A stretch of 41,634 nt of DNA from CAXMNX01 sp964194845 (GTDB lineage: Bacteria; Pseudomonadota; Alphaproteobacteria; Rhodobacterales; Rhodobacteraceae): NCBI GenBank assembly GCA_964194845.1, contig CAXMNX010000039.1, positions 1 through 41,634 of the forward strand. Reading direction: 5' to 3'. Shown in pieces: positions 15,543 through 23,393 of the stretch. How positions within the stretch are numbered: the first letter of the stretch is position 1; every line of letters starts with the position of its first letter. A program made the position numbers and the translations under genes. The notes beneath the pieces were generated by a model that ran no database searches, was not told where the DNA came from, and saw only the letters and a list, made by a program, of their open reading frames with translations.

Positions 15543-16679
15543 ATGGCCGAAAAACGCAGCATCTTTGAAGACGTCGGCGAAGATGCAAAACTTGCGACGG
15601 TTAAGGGCGGGTTAATTGACCGGACGTACAAAAGTGCCCGAGGCGCGCTCCGCATCTGGCTGATGGTGCTTTTTGGGCTGGTCGTGTGCATGATCGCGGT
15701 TGGCGGGCTGACGCGGCTGACCGACAGCGGGCTGGCGATCACCGAGTGGCGGCCCGTGACCGGGGCGCTGCCGCCAATGAGCGCAGTCGCATGGGAAGCG
15801 GAGTTTGAGAAATACCGGCAAATCCCGGAATATCAGTTGCAAAACAAAGGCATGAGCCTTTCCGAGTTCAAGTCGATTTACTGGTGGGAGTGGGGGCATC
15901 GCCAGCTTGGTCGGATCATTGGCCTCGCATGGGGTCTTGGGTTTCTTTACTTTTTCTTAACCAGGAAAATTCCCACGGGCTGGACCGGGCGACTTCTTCT
16001 TGTCGGGGCGCTGGGCGGTTTACAGGGAGCAATCGGCTGGTGGATGGTGTCGTCGGGGCTGGAGGGCTCCATGCTGGACGTCGCATCCTATCGGCTGGCG
16101 GTGCATCTTGGGTTGGCGTTTCTGATCCTTGGGCTGATCGCCTGGTTGGCACTGCTTTTGGGGCGATCCGAGACGGATCTTCTGCAAGCCCGTCGCGGGC
16201 GAGAACCGCGGCTAATTTCGATGGCGACGGGACTGATGTATCTCGCGGCTCTGCAAGTCATATTGGGCGCGCTTGTCGCCGGGATTGATGCCGGTCGCAG
16301 CAACAATACCTGGCCGCTTATGGATGGCGGAGTATTCCCCGAGGGCGTTTTCGCGATCGAGCCCTTGTGGCGGAATTTCTTTGAGAACGCCGGTCTGGTT
16401 CAATTCCTGCACCGGGCTGTCGGGTATCTGTTGCTGATTTTCGCAGTGATCGTCTGGCGGCGCTCGCGCCGATCCGGCAACGCTGAGACGCGATCTGCGT
16501 TCAACGCCATGCTGGCGATGCTGGTTTTGCAGGCAACGATTGGTGTCATGACCGTTCTTTATTTTGTGCCATGGCAACTGGCGATCCTGCACCAACTGGG
16601 GGCGGTCGCGTTGTTTGTGCTGATTCTGCGGGCCCGGTTTCTGGCGCAATATCCGGTTGCTCAATCAGTGAGGGGGTAA
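15543..16679 (+). CDS. ctaA: Heme A synthase (COX15/CtaA, type 2)
   Basis: This membrane enzyme oxidises heme O to heme A for aa3-type cytochrome oxidase. The 378-residue protein starts at 15543 after AAGGAATTCAG; an in-frame GTG at 15486 is less likely. About eight membrane helices are visible, beginning with IWLMVLFGLVVCMIAVGGLT. Conserved signatures include GGLTRLTDSGLAITEWRPV, the YWWEWGHRQLGR heme-ligand region with its His, GRSNNTWPLMDG, and LHRAVGYLLLI, with a last helix pair around LHQLGAVALF. Its partner genes for cytochrome oxidase are not in the window. Confidence 0.95.
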   Translation: MAEKRSIFEDVGEDAKLATVKGGLIDRTYKSARGALRIWLMVLFGLVVCMIAVGGLTRLTDSGLAITEWRPVTGALPPMSAVAWEAEFEKYRQIPEYQLQNKGMSLSEFKSIYWWEWGHRQLGRIIGLAWGLGFLYFFLTRKIPTGWTGRLLLVGALGGLQGAIGWWMVSSGLEGSMLDVASYRLAVHLGLAFLILGLIAWLALLLGRSETDLLQARRGREPRLISMATGLMYLAALQVILGALVAGIDAGRSNNTWPLMDGGVFPEGVFAIEPLWRNFFENAGLVQFLHRAVGYLLLIFAVIVWRRSRRSGNAETRSAFNAMLAMLVLQATIGVMTVLYFVPWQLAILHQLGAVALFVLILRARFLAQYPVAQSVRG

Positions 16680-16683
16680 GCCC

Positions 16684-18156
16684 ATGTCGGCCTATGAAGA
16701 GTTGATGGAATTTCAGCGTGATACCGAGGCGCTGGGGCAGGTGATGGGGCGGCTTGGCTGGGACATGGAAACCATGATGCCCAAAGGTGCCGTGGAGCAA
16801 CGGGCCGAGGAAATGGCGGCGATGGACGGTGTTCTTCATGCGCGGCGGACTGATGCACGCATTGACGCGTGGCTTGAAAAAGCGACGCCTGCTGACGACA
16901 CCGGAGAGCGGCAGCTGGCGGATATTCGCAGGGAATATGACCGCACGAGGCGCGTCCCTGCTGATCTGTCCGCCGCACTAACCAAGGCCGGGGCGTTGAG
17001 CCACCAAGCCTGGATCGAGGCGCGAAAATCTAATGATTTCAAAGTGTTTTCGCCACATCTTGAGACCGTTCTTGGCCTTGCGCGCGAGAAGGGTGCGGCA
17101 CTTGCCGACGGCGGCGATCCATATGACGCGCTTTTGCAGGAATATGAACCGGGTGCGACCGGCGCCGAACTGGACGCGATGTTCGCGGCACTGCGTCCGC
17201 GCCTAGTAGCACTTCGTGAGCGCGTGGCGGGGTCTTCAAGGGTCGTCCCATCGTTTGCGCAAGAATTTCCGGTCGATGGTCAGCTTCGGATATCGGAAAA
17301 GCTGGCGCGCGCCTTTGGGTATGATCTGAACCACGGCCGGATCGACATGGCTGTGCATCCGTTTTCGTCAGGTTCCGGCCTTGATGTGCGGATCACCACG
17401 CGGACGGAGCCGGAAAATCCCGCCAACTGCTTTTATTCGACGATCCACGAGGTCGGCCACGCCTGCTATGAGCAAAGCATTGACCGTGCGTTGCGATTTT
17501 CGCCGATGGGGCGCGAAGCGTCGATGGGCGTGCATGAAAGCCAGAGCCGGACATACGAGAACCAGCTTGGCCGAAGCCGGGCGTTTACGGGGTGTTTGTT
17601 TGGGCTGATGGTAGATGAGTTTGGTGATTTCGGGATTTCGACGGCGGAAGATTTTTATGCGGTGATGAACCGCTGCGAGGCCGGGTTTATTCGCACCGAG
17701 GCGGACGAGGTGCATTACAATTTGCACGTCGCACTTCGTTTCGATCTGGAGCGCGATCTTGTGGCCGGGCGGCTGTCGGTTGGCGATCTGCCGCAGGCTT
17801 GGGATGCGCGCTTTGAGGTTGATTTTGGCATCAGGGTCGATATGCCCGCGAATGGCGTTTTACAGGATGTGCATTGGTCGGAGGGATTGTTCGGGTATTT
17901 CCCGACTTATACGCTGGGAAATGTGTATGCCGGGTGCCTGCACGCAGCACTTCGGCGCGATATTCCTGGTCTTGATGCGGCTTTGGCTGAGGGCGACACC
18001 TCTTCGGCGACGGGTTGGCTGCGCGAGAATGTGCAGCGGCACGGGCGGCTGTTGCCGGCGGGTGAGTTGATTGGGCAGGCGGCGGGTGGTGCGCCGAGCG
18101 TCGGGCCGTTGCTGGATTATCTGGATGCGAAGTTTGGCGAGATTTACGGGGTTTGA
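16684..18156 (+). CDS. Carboxypeptidase Taq-type metallopeptidase (M32)
   Basis: The protein has 490 residues, the usual M32 length. These are thermostable-type zinc carboxypeptidases that remove C-terminal residues in the cytoplasm. The zinc site is H255-EVG-H259 in STIHEVGHACYEQ, and the following HESQSRTYENQLGRS supplies the third zinc ligand (Glu) and is an M32 signature. The segment DVRITTRTEPENPANCFYST precedes it. The start at 16684 lies 4 bases after the ctaA stop. A hotdog thioesterase follows 93 bases later. Confidence 0.94.
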   Translation: MSAYEELMEFQRDTEALGQVMGRLGWDMETMMPKGAVEQRAEEMAAMDGVLHARRTDARIDAWLEKATPADDTGERQLADIRREYDRTRRVPADLSAALTKAGALSHQAWIEARKSNDFKVFSPHLETVLGLAREKGAALADGGDPYDALLQEYEPGATGAELDAMFAALRPRLVALRERVAGSSRVVPSFAQEFPVDGQLRISEKLARAFGYDLNHGRIDMAVHPFSSGSGLDVRITTRTEPENPANCFYSTIHEVGHACYEQSIDRALRFSPMGREASMGVHESQSRTYENQLGRSRAFTGCLFGLMVDEFGDFGISTAEDFYAVMNRCEAGFIRTEADEVHYNLHVALRFDLERDLVAGRLSVGDLPQAWDARFEVDFGIRVDMPANGVLQDVHWSEGLFGYFPTYTLGNVYAGCLHAALRRDIPGLDAALAEGDTSSATGWLRENVQRHGRLLPAGELIGQAAGGAPSVGPLLDYLDAKFGEIYGV

Positions 18157-18249
18157 GCTTTGCTTCTTCTGGAATCGGCGATCGGGGGCGGTTTTGGAAT
18201 TGTCCCTTGAGAAGCGAAACGCCAAGGAAAACACAAAAGAGGGGCGCGT

Positions 18250-18672
18250 ATGCAGCCGAAAATGACCGTTGACGCGCTTCAGGCATTTCTGAACGCCGAA
18301 TTTCCGCAAGTTGCGGATGTGTTTCTGGTGGAGGCGGTGGGTCCGATGACGTGCTGCATTCGCATGCGCCCGGACGCGCGGCATCTGCGCCCCGGCGGGA
18401 CGGTATCGGGGCCGACGCTGTTTATGCTGGCCGATTGCGGGGCTTATCTGGCGCTTTTGGCGACGATCGGGCCCGAGGCGCTGGCGGTGACCACGACTGC
18501 TTCGATTGATTTCATGCGAAAACCGGTGGCGGGCCGGGACTTGCTGGCGGATGTGACGCTTTTGAAGGTTGGGCGGGTTCTGGCGGTGGGAGACGTGCGG
18601 ATCAGGTCCGATGGCTCGGACGACGTGGTTGCGCGCGCGACGCTGACCTATTCGATCCCGCCGAAAGCGTAA
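18250..18672 (+). CDS. PaaI-type hotdog thioesterase
   Basis: A 140-residue hotdog-fold protein of the kind that hydrolyses acyl-CoA. The region RHLRPGGTVSGPTLFMLADC, containing the helix start, aligns with PaaI/4HBT-type thioesterases. It is followed by VTTTASIDFMRKPVAGRDLLA and a final strand RVLAVGDVRIRSDG. The start at 18250 has GAGG about 11 bases upstream. The specific CoA ester is unknown. Confidence 0.85.
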   Translation: MQPKMTVDALQAFLNAEFPQVADVFLVEAVGPMTCCIRMRPDARHLRPGGTVSGPTLFMLADCGAYLALLATIGPEALAVTTTASIDFMRKPVAGRDLLADVTLLKVGRVLAVGDVRIRSDGSDDVVARATLTYSIPPKA

Positions 18673-18753
18673 ACGCTTTGTTTCCAAGGCGTTGCTGGTG
18701 TTAGCGCGCGGAAACGTTAGAATTGCCGGGCTGAATGGCTGGGGGGCTGTTTC

Positions 18754-18879
18754 ATGGCAAGACGAGTTGTGGCGTTTTTAAGAGGCGATCCGGACGCGGT
18801 GCCGGGGGATTATTTACTGGCGATTGTCGCGGTTGTGGGCATGATTTTTGCCACGCTTGCGCAGATGCTGAGCACTTAG
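18754..18879 (+). CDS. Small single-helix membrane peptide, 41 aa (candidate)
   Basis: A short frame from the ATG at 18754 to the TAG at 18877-18879 encodes a peptide starting MARRVVAFLRGDPDAVPGDY. It ends with a hydrophobic helix (LLAIVAVVGMIFATLAQML) and a short tail. The layout (Arg-rich start, Asp/Pro turn, one membrane helix) looks like a real small membrane protein rather than a chance frame. The ribosome site is weak (GGGGGG about 7 bases upstream). Its stop codon abuts the start of a MITE-like repeat. No family is recognised. Confidence 0.45.
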   Translation: MARRVVAFLRGDPDAVPGDYLLAIVAVVGMIFATLAQMLST

Positions 18880-18988
18880 AGCGGATTGCGTCAAATTTGA
18901 ATCAAAATTCGCTGTCTCTCGATCGGCATTCTGCTGATCGCGAACGCAAATATTGATGCACTTTGGCCCATTGAAAACGCAAACCGCT
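18880..18988 (+). mobile_element. MITE-like repeat, copy 3 (diverged)
   Basis: The 109-bp stretch begins AGCGGATTGCGTC and ends with CGCAAACCGCT, inverted ends of about ten bases. The interior GAATCAAAATTCGCTGTCTCTCG matches GAATCGAAAAACGCTGCCTCTCG in the copy at 40568, in the same orientation. The remainder is more diverged. It fills the whole gap between the small membrane peptide and prs and touches the last codon of both. Confidence 0.6.
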
Positions 18989-20007
18989 TAGCCCATCGAA
19001 TAGACGCCATCGTAGATCGGCCCGAGCGTTTCGGGATCGAAAAGGCTGGAAACGGACGTGCCGTGCCAGATGTTCAGGATCGCCTGGGCGAAGATCGGCG
19101 CGGTGGGAACGATGCGGATGTTCGCGGCATTTTTCGTCGCCTCGGTTGGCTCGATCGAATCGGTGATAACCAGAGTTTTCATCACGGAATTGGTGACCCG
19201 TTCGATGGCAGGCCCGGAAAGAACGCCGTGAGTGATATAGGCGTGGACTTCCTTCGCTCCCGCCTCGATCAGCGTCTCGGCCGCTTTGCAGAGCGTGCGG
19301 GCCGTATCGACGAGGTCGTCGACAATGATGCATGTCTGGTCCTTCACATCCCCGATCACCGTCATCTCGGCAACTTCGCCCGCTTTCTCGCGGCGCTTAT
19401 CAACGATTGCCAGCGCGCAGCCGACGCGTTTGGCCAGACCGCGGGCGCGCGCGACGCCGCCCACGTCAGGCGAGACGATGGTGACCCCGTCAAGCTTGCC
19501 TTTGAAGCTGTGCATCACGTCGAGCGCAAATACCGGCGCGGCAAATAGGTTATCCACCGGGATGTCGAAGAACCCCTGGATCTGGGTGGCGTGGAGGTCC
19601 ATCGTCAGCACGCGTTCTATCCCTGCCGAGACCATCATATTGGCCACCAGCTTGGCGGTGATCGGTGTGCGCGCCTTGGTGCGGCGGTCCTGGCGGGCAT
19701 AGCCGAAATAGGGCACCACGGCGGTGATCCGGCTGGCCGAAGAGCGGCGCAGCGCATCCGTCATGATCAGAAGCTCCATCAGGTTGTCGTTGGCCGGATT
19801 GGATGTCGGTTGCAGAATGAACATGTCCTCGCCGCGGACATTTTCGAAAACTTCGACAAAAATTTCGCCGTCGTTGAACCTTTCGACCCGGGCATCCACC
19901 AGCTTGATGTTCATGCCTCTGTGCATAGAAAGCCGACGCGTTATGGCGCGGGCCATAGACATATTGGCGTTCCCCGAAATGATCTTCGGTTCTTGAATGG
20001 TGGTCAT
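18988..20007 (-). CDS. prs: Ribose-phosphate pyrophosphokinase
   Basis: Prs makes phosphoribosyl pyrophosphate from ribose 5-phosphate and ATP for nucleotide, histidine and tryptophan synthesis. The 339-residue protein shows ISGNANMSMARAI at the N-terminus, FVEVFENVRGEDMFILQPT, PYFGYARQDRRTKARTPITAK with the catalytic loop, and the PRPP-binding CIIVDDLVDTARTLCKAA. The chain is about 20 residues longer than E. coli Prs. The start at 20007 is used. Downstream, its stop codon TAA overlaps the edge of a MITE-like repeat, which may also provide the transcript end. Confidence 0.97.
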   Translation of the reverse strand: MTTIQEPKIISGNANMSMARAITRRLSMHRGMNIKLVDARVERFNDGEIFVEVFENVRGEDMFILQPTSNPANDNLMELLIMTDALRRSSASRITAVVPYFGYARQDRRTKARTPITAKLVANMMVSAGIERVLTMDLHATQIQGFFDIPVDNLFAAPVFALDVMHSFKGKLDGVTIVSPDVGGVARARGLAKRVGCALAIVDKRREKAGEVAEMTVIGDVKDQTCIIVDDLVDTARTLCKAAETLIEAGAKEVHAYITHGVLSGPAIERVTNSVMKTLVITDSIEPTEATKNAANIRIVPTAPIFAQAILNIWHGTSVSSLFDPETLGPIYDGVYSMG

Positions 20008-20123
20008 GGTGAGCAGCTGTCCTGGTTCCGGTCCGTCTTATTGCTGACAGATTCGTGGCGTTGACACCGCTTAGCACGCGCATAGGGTCAGGCAAACGAT
20101 CATTGCCGGGAGTGAGGCACGAA

Positions 20124-20723
20124 ATGGCGCATATCGACTATTATCTCGCGACAATCTCGCCCAATTGCTATTTTGCGGGCGCGCGACCGGCGGAAGTGGC
20201 CGCCAAGCACGGTGCGACGATCACCTATAAACCCCTGGATATCATGACACTGTTTTCGCGGACCGGCGGGGTGCCGCCGGGGCAGCGGCATATCTCGCGG
20301 CAGGAATATCGTCTGATGGAGATCAAGCGGTGCGCCAAAGTTCTTGGGATGCCGGTTAATCCCAAGCCGATGCACTGGCCGACGAACCCCGCACCGGCGT
20401 CCTATGCGATGATCGCCGCCCAGAAGGCAGGCGGTGGCGATCTTGGCGCATATGTCGCCGGGATTACCCGCGCTTGTTGGGCGGAAGAAAAGAATATCGC
20501 CGAGGATGACGTCATCAAAGCGTGCCTTGAGGCGGCCGGGTTTGATGCCGGGCTAGCCGACAGCGGGCTTTTGTCCGGCGCCGAGGCATATGAAGCCAAT
20601 CTTGAAGATGCGGTGAACGCAGGCGTTTTCGGCGCGCCGTTTTTCATCACGGATGACGATGCGCGATTCTGGGGACAGGACCGGATCGAGATGCTGGACC
20701 GGCATCTGGCGGGGAACCTCTGA
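20124..20723 (+). CDS. 2-hydroxychromene-2-carboxylate isomerase-like (DsbA-fold, kappa-GST type)
   Basis: A 199-residue DsbA/kappa-GST-type protein. It begins MAHIDYYLATISPNCYFAG; a Ser-Pro replaces the CxxC of oxidoreductases, as in glutathione-dependent 2-hydroxychromene-2-carboxylate isomerases. Family segments include FSRTGGVPPGQRHISRQEYR, KPMHWPTN and GVFGAPFFI. The start at 20124 follows AGTGAGGCACGAA; an earlier in-frame start at 20055 reaches into the prs upstream region. In naphthalene pathways the enzyme isomerises a ring-cleavage product, but most genomic copies have unknown substrates. An alpha/beta hydrolase follows 5 bases later. Confidence 0.85.
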   Translation: MAHIDYYLATISPNCYFAGARPAEVAAKHGATITYKPLDIMTLFSRTGGVPPGQRHISRQEYRLMEIKRCAKVLGMPVNPKPMHWPTNPAPASYAMIAAQKAGGGDLGAYVAGITRACWAEEKNIAEDDVIKACLEAAGFDAGLADSGLLSGAEAYEANLEDAVNAGVFGAPFFITDDDARFWGQDRIEMLDRHLAGNL

Positions 20724-20728
20724 CACGC

Positions 20729-21475
20729 ATGGGACAGCCGCTTGCACTGATCCACTGCGGGCTTGCGCATGGAAATGTCTGGAAGCCGTTTCTGGCCGCG
20801 CTCAATATGGATGTGGACCCGATCCTGATCGAACTGCCGGGCCACGGCGATGCCGAGGATTGGGATCGCAGCCGCGATTTTGCAGATCAGGCGCTGGAGA
20901 TCGCGCTTGACGCGCTTCCCGCAGACCCGGTGCCGCTGATCGGGCATTCTTTCGGTGCGGTCCTGGCCTTGCGGCTGGCGGTCGAACGCCCTTCGCGGGT
21001 ATCATCGCTGGTGCTGATCGAGCCGGTTTTTTATGCGGCGGTGTCAGACTCCTTTCTTTTTGACAAATTACGCCGGGTCATGACGCCGTTTGCAGAGAAA
21101 ACGCGCGAAGGCAGCCATGCGATTGCGGCAAAGGCGTTTCATCGGCTGTGGGGCGGCGGCGACGCCTGGGAGGATATCCCTGAGATGCAGCGGCGATATA
21201 TGGTCGACCGGATCGAACTTGTGCTGGCGGGCGAACCGCTTCTTTGGGAGGACCAGCCGGGCCTGCTGCGGATAGGGCGGATCGAGGCGCTGGATATGCC
21301 GGTGACGATTGTTGAAGGCGAAAGCTCGCATCCAGTGATGACCAAGATCGTCGACGCGCTGGGCGCACGGATGCCGGACGCTGAGGGGATCACGGTGCCG
21401 GGGGCCGGGCACATGGTGCCGCTGACGCACCCGATGCCGGTGGCCGAGGCGGTGAGGGATAGGCTGGTTTGGTGA
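20729..21475 (+). CDS. Alpha/beta hydrolase
   Basis: A 248-residue cytoplasmic hydrolase. It starts MGQPLALIHCGLAHGNVWKP and carries the nucleophile elbow GHSFG (about residues 72-76, Ser nucleophile). The catalytic His is likely in GAGHMVPLTHP near residue 225. The acid residue lies probably in the VEGESSHPV region or before. Substrate unknown. It is 5 bases downstream of the isomerase gene, so the two are co-transcribed and may act on the same ring-cleavage or thioester substrate. Confidence 0.88.
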   Translation: MGQPLALIHCGLAHGNVWKPFLAALNMDVDPILIELPGHGDAEDWDRSRDFADQALEIALDALPADPVPLIGHSFGAVLALRLAVERPSRVSSLVLIEPVFYAAVSDSFLFDKLRRVMTPFAEKTREGSHAIAAKAFHRLWGGGDAWEDIPEMQRRYMVDRIELVLAGEPLLWEDQPGLLRIGRIEALDMPVTIVEGESSHPVMTKIVDALGARMPDAEGITVPGAGHMVPLTHPMPVAEAVRDRLVW

Positions 21476-21643
21476 GGGGTCGGCGGGTGCGGTGTTTGGC
21501 TGGATTTGAGCCCAAAGCGGTCGAGTCGGAACCTGTCGGCGGACTGACCTTGTTGCTATTATTGAGGCGGGAACCTACCGTCTGAGCCTTGGTACAGATG
21601 AATTTTGTATATCCTCTTAGGAATTTCTTAATTGGAGCAAATA

Positions 21644-22318
21644 ATGCGCGATGAAACTGCCCTCAATGTAAAAGTGTTTCGATGGATCGTGTTTTTGCTG
21701 GCTAGTGGTTTCTGGCTCTCCCAGTTCACTACGGCCATGGCAGAAGGGTTCGGCTTGCAGTTCCGCTTTCTGACCATCTGGGCCTTATCCGTGAACGTGG
21801 TAATCGCATGGCTTATGCTAAGGAACTCACATAATCGCAGCGATGAGAGCTACAACACCTTTGTATCTGCTGGCGTTGTTCTCGCGGCGATAGTCGTCTT
21901 TATGTTCTGGAAGCTATGGTTCACAGACCCTTCTTTGGTCAGTGCAAATGGGCCGAATGTTTGGTATCAGACATACTACCTTCATGCTCTTGGCCCAGCA
22001 CTGGTTGCCCTGGATGCCTTCTTCATACTCGGAGCATTTGCTTATTTGGGGCGGACTTTTGTCGCCATTCTAATGATGCTAATTCCGTATATCCTTTGGC
22101 TCGAGGTTTTGGTTGGGCCGCTAAATTCTTTTCCGGTGGGCACCGCCACGAGCGGTTTGCCATATCCGTTCCTGAACAACATGGCGCAAACCGAAAGGTT
22201 GGGTTTTTATGGAACTGTCATAGTTACCGCTGTCGTGTTCACGTTGATGGGTTGGGTGATCTCGAAAGTTGTTTCGCGTGTGGGCAGACGCCTAAGTGTA
22301 GCCCGTCACGGCCTTTGA
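21644..22318 (+). CDS. Six-helix membrane protein, possibly FAR-17a/Pr6Pr type
   Basis: A 224-residue inner-membrane protein with about six hydrophobic segments, from VFRWIVFLLASGFWL to FYGTVIVTAVVFTLMGWVIS. The start at 21644 follows GGAGCAAATA. Two features recall the FAR-17a/AIG1-Pr6Pr family: a helix with HALGPALVALDAFFI and the loop GLPYPFLNN before the last helix. In animals some FAR-17a relatives are fatty-acid-ester hydrolases using Thr and His; no bacterial function is known to me. The resemblance is weak and the call tentative. The codon use is less GC-rich than its neighbours and it lies next to an IS3 fragment, which suggests recent transfer. Confidence 0.55.
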   Translation: MRDETALNVKVFRWIVFLLASGFWLSQFTTAMAEGFGLQFRFLTIWALSVNVVIAWLMLRNSHNRSDESYNTFVSAGVVLAAIVVFMFWKLWFTDPSLVSANGPNVWYQTYYLHALGPALVALDAFFILGAFAYLGRTFVAILMMLIPYILWLEVLVGPLNSFPVGTATSGLPYPFLNNMAQTERLGFYGTVIVTAVVFTLMGWVISKVVSRVGRRLSVARHGL

Positions 22319-22382
22319 GACAGACCGCGTAGTTTTGCTTAGCGAGAGTTTTGGCTCATCGTAATTCTTGAAGGGATTCGAG

Positions 22383-22532
22383 ATGAGAACCAGAACTGGA
22401 CCGAATGGATCGGCTGACAAGCACATACAAGAAATCAAGCGCAAGACCCGGCGGAAGTTCTCTGCTGACGAGAAGATCCGGATTGTTCTGGATGTGAGCG
22501 CCTGCGAACATGAGAAGACGCGATCGCGCTAA
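22383..22532 (+). pseudogene. IS3-family transposase OrfA fragment
   Basis: A 49-codon frame encodes MRTRTGPNGSADKHIQEIKR followed by KTRRKFSADEKIRIVLD, which is the start of an IS3-type OrfA helix-turn-helix protein. After IVLD the sequence leaves the family pattern and stops. No OrfB follows, and the next 120 bases up to the GDCCVxC gene show nothing else I recognise. It is a leftover of an insertion sequence. Confidence 0.75.
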
Positions 22533-22653
22533 ATGACGCACGGAAAAATGAACTGGCACATATTTTTTGATCTTCTTGCCTCGGCCTCTGCCTTTGCCAT
22601 AAGGTCCGGAAAGTCCCGCACAGCGGACACAAACAAAAGTTCAGTCCAATAGC

Positions 22654-22857
22654 TTAGCTGCAACAGTCATCGCCCGCCTGAATTGGTGGACAGGGAACAG
22701 TGGCGTAGGAACAATAGACGCAGCAATCGCCCGGTTTGGGTTTTAGAACTTCTTTGCAGGCTGTGCATTCGTAGAACCATTGGCACGCATCGGTTGGCAT
22801 CGTTTCTTCGACGGAATGCCCGCAAGCCGGACAGGTAATGACAGATTGTAAGGTCAT
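22654..22857 (-). CDS. GDCCVxC-domain small Cys-rich protein
   Basis: A 67-residue protein with 10 cysteines. It has CPACGHS near residue 9, CTACKEV in the middle, the name-giving GDCCVYCSY at about residues 43-51, and CCS at the very end. GDCCVxC proteins are typically found beside mercury or other metal-transport genes and probably bind soft metal ions. The ATG at 22857 overlaps the merF stop (ATGA), so it is translated together with merF. The metal specificity is not visible from the sequence. Confidence 0.85.
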   Translation of the reverse strand: MTLQSVITCPACGHSVEETMPTDACQWFYECTACKEVLKPKPGDCCVYCSYATVPCPPIQAGDDCCS

Positions 22858-23063
22858 GTTTGTCGCTTGCGGCGCCATAATGCGTATCCCGTGATCAATA
22901 GGAAGAACCCGAGCGCGGAAAATAATACCGCGTCATTATACAGGAACCCAAGCGCTCCGCTTAGCCCAAGTATTCCCAATATCCACGGCAGAAACGGCGT
23001 GAGGCAACAGAGCGCTGCAAGCCCAGAGCCGCCAATGCCAAATGCCAATAATCGGTTCTTCAA
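22854..23063 (-). CDS. merF: MerF-like mercury/metal transporter
   Basis: A 69-residue protein with two membrane helices. The first contains the vicinal Cys pair in LAALCCLTPFLPWILGILGL, as in MerF, MerT and MerC, where such pairs bind Hg(II) for uptake. The second is LFSALGFFLLITGYALW, with a basic tail RRKRQT. MerF proteins have about 80 residues and a second Cys pair; none is seen here besides the first. The start is TTG at 23063, with GAGG about 9 bases upstream. The promoter at 23097-23127 and the coupled GDCCVxC gene support a metal-induced operon; no merA or merR gene is in the window. Confidence 0.78.
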   Translation of the reverse strand: MKNRLLAFGIGGSGLAALCCLTPFLPWILGILGLSGALGFLYNDAVLFSALGFFLLITGYALWRRKRQT

Positions 23064-23096
23064 AATGATTGCCTCGTTGTCGAGTTCGTGATCCGG

Positions 23097-23127
23097 AGAT
23101 TGGATGCTGTAGAGGCTACAGGAACAA
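23097..23127 (-). promoter_or_regulatory. MerR-family operator/promoter for merF-GDCCVxC
   Basis: On the minus strand, TTGTTC (23127-23122) and CAATCT (23102-23097) form a -35/-10 pair separated by 19 bases. The long spacer is typical of MerR-regulated promoters. Inside the spacer lies a perfect dyad CTGTAG-CCT-CTACAG (23107-23121), the usual shape of MerR, CadR and ZntR sites. It sits 34 bases upstream of the merF TTG. No MerR-type gene is seen on either side, so the regulator would be encoded elsewhere. Confidence 0.75.
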
Positions 23128-23225
23128 GCGCGCCACGATCACATGTTTGCGATCAGGGGGGTTTCACGCTCCATCCGGCTTTGCCGGAACCGTGCCATTT
23201 CCGGAGCCTCGCCCGTTCGCGTCTA

Positions 23226-23393
23226 GCCCGGAACAAAGCCGAAGGAGCCGGGCCAGTGCCTGCCCGGTCCGGCGGGCTGGCGCTTTTTGGGGTTTAGTGT
23301 GCCGTGGTCAGGGATGATGTGCTTTTCACGATAAAGCGCTTCGAACTGATGTAACTGCGCCACCCCACGGGCAGGCGCTGGCCCGGCTCACCC
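23226..23393 (+). repeat. Dispersed 168-bp repeat, copy 2 (inverted arms)
   Basis: The second copy of the element at 1445-1612, same length and orientation. Its left arm GCCGGGCCAGTGCCTGCCC is the inverted match of the right arm GGGCAGGCGCTGGCCCGGC, so it can form a long stem. The moaA stop codon (23388-23390 on the minus strand) lies inside the right arm. It separates moaA from the merF promoter and could end the moaA transcript. Confidence 0.75.

Noticed and set aside
1445..23393. CRISPR array as an explanation for repeats
   Set aside because: Repeats are far apart and 100-170 bp long, not short and regularly spaced; no cas genes are present.
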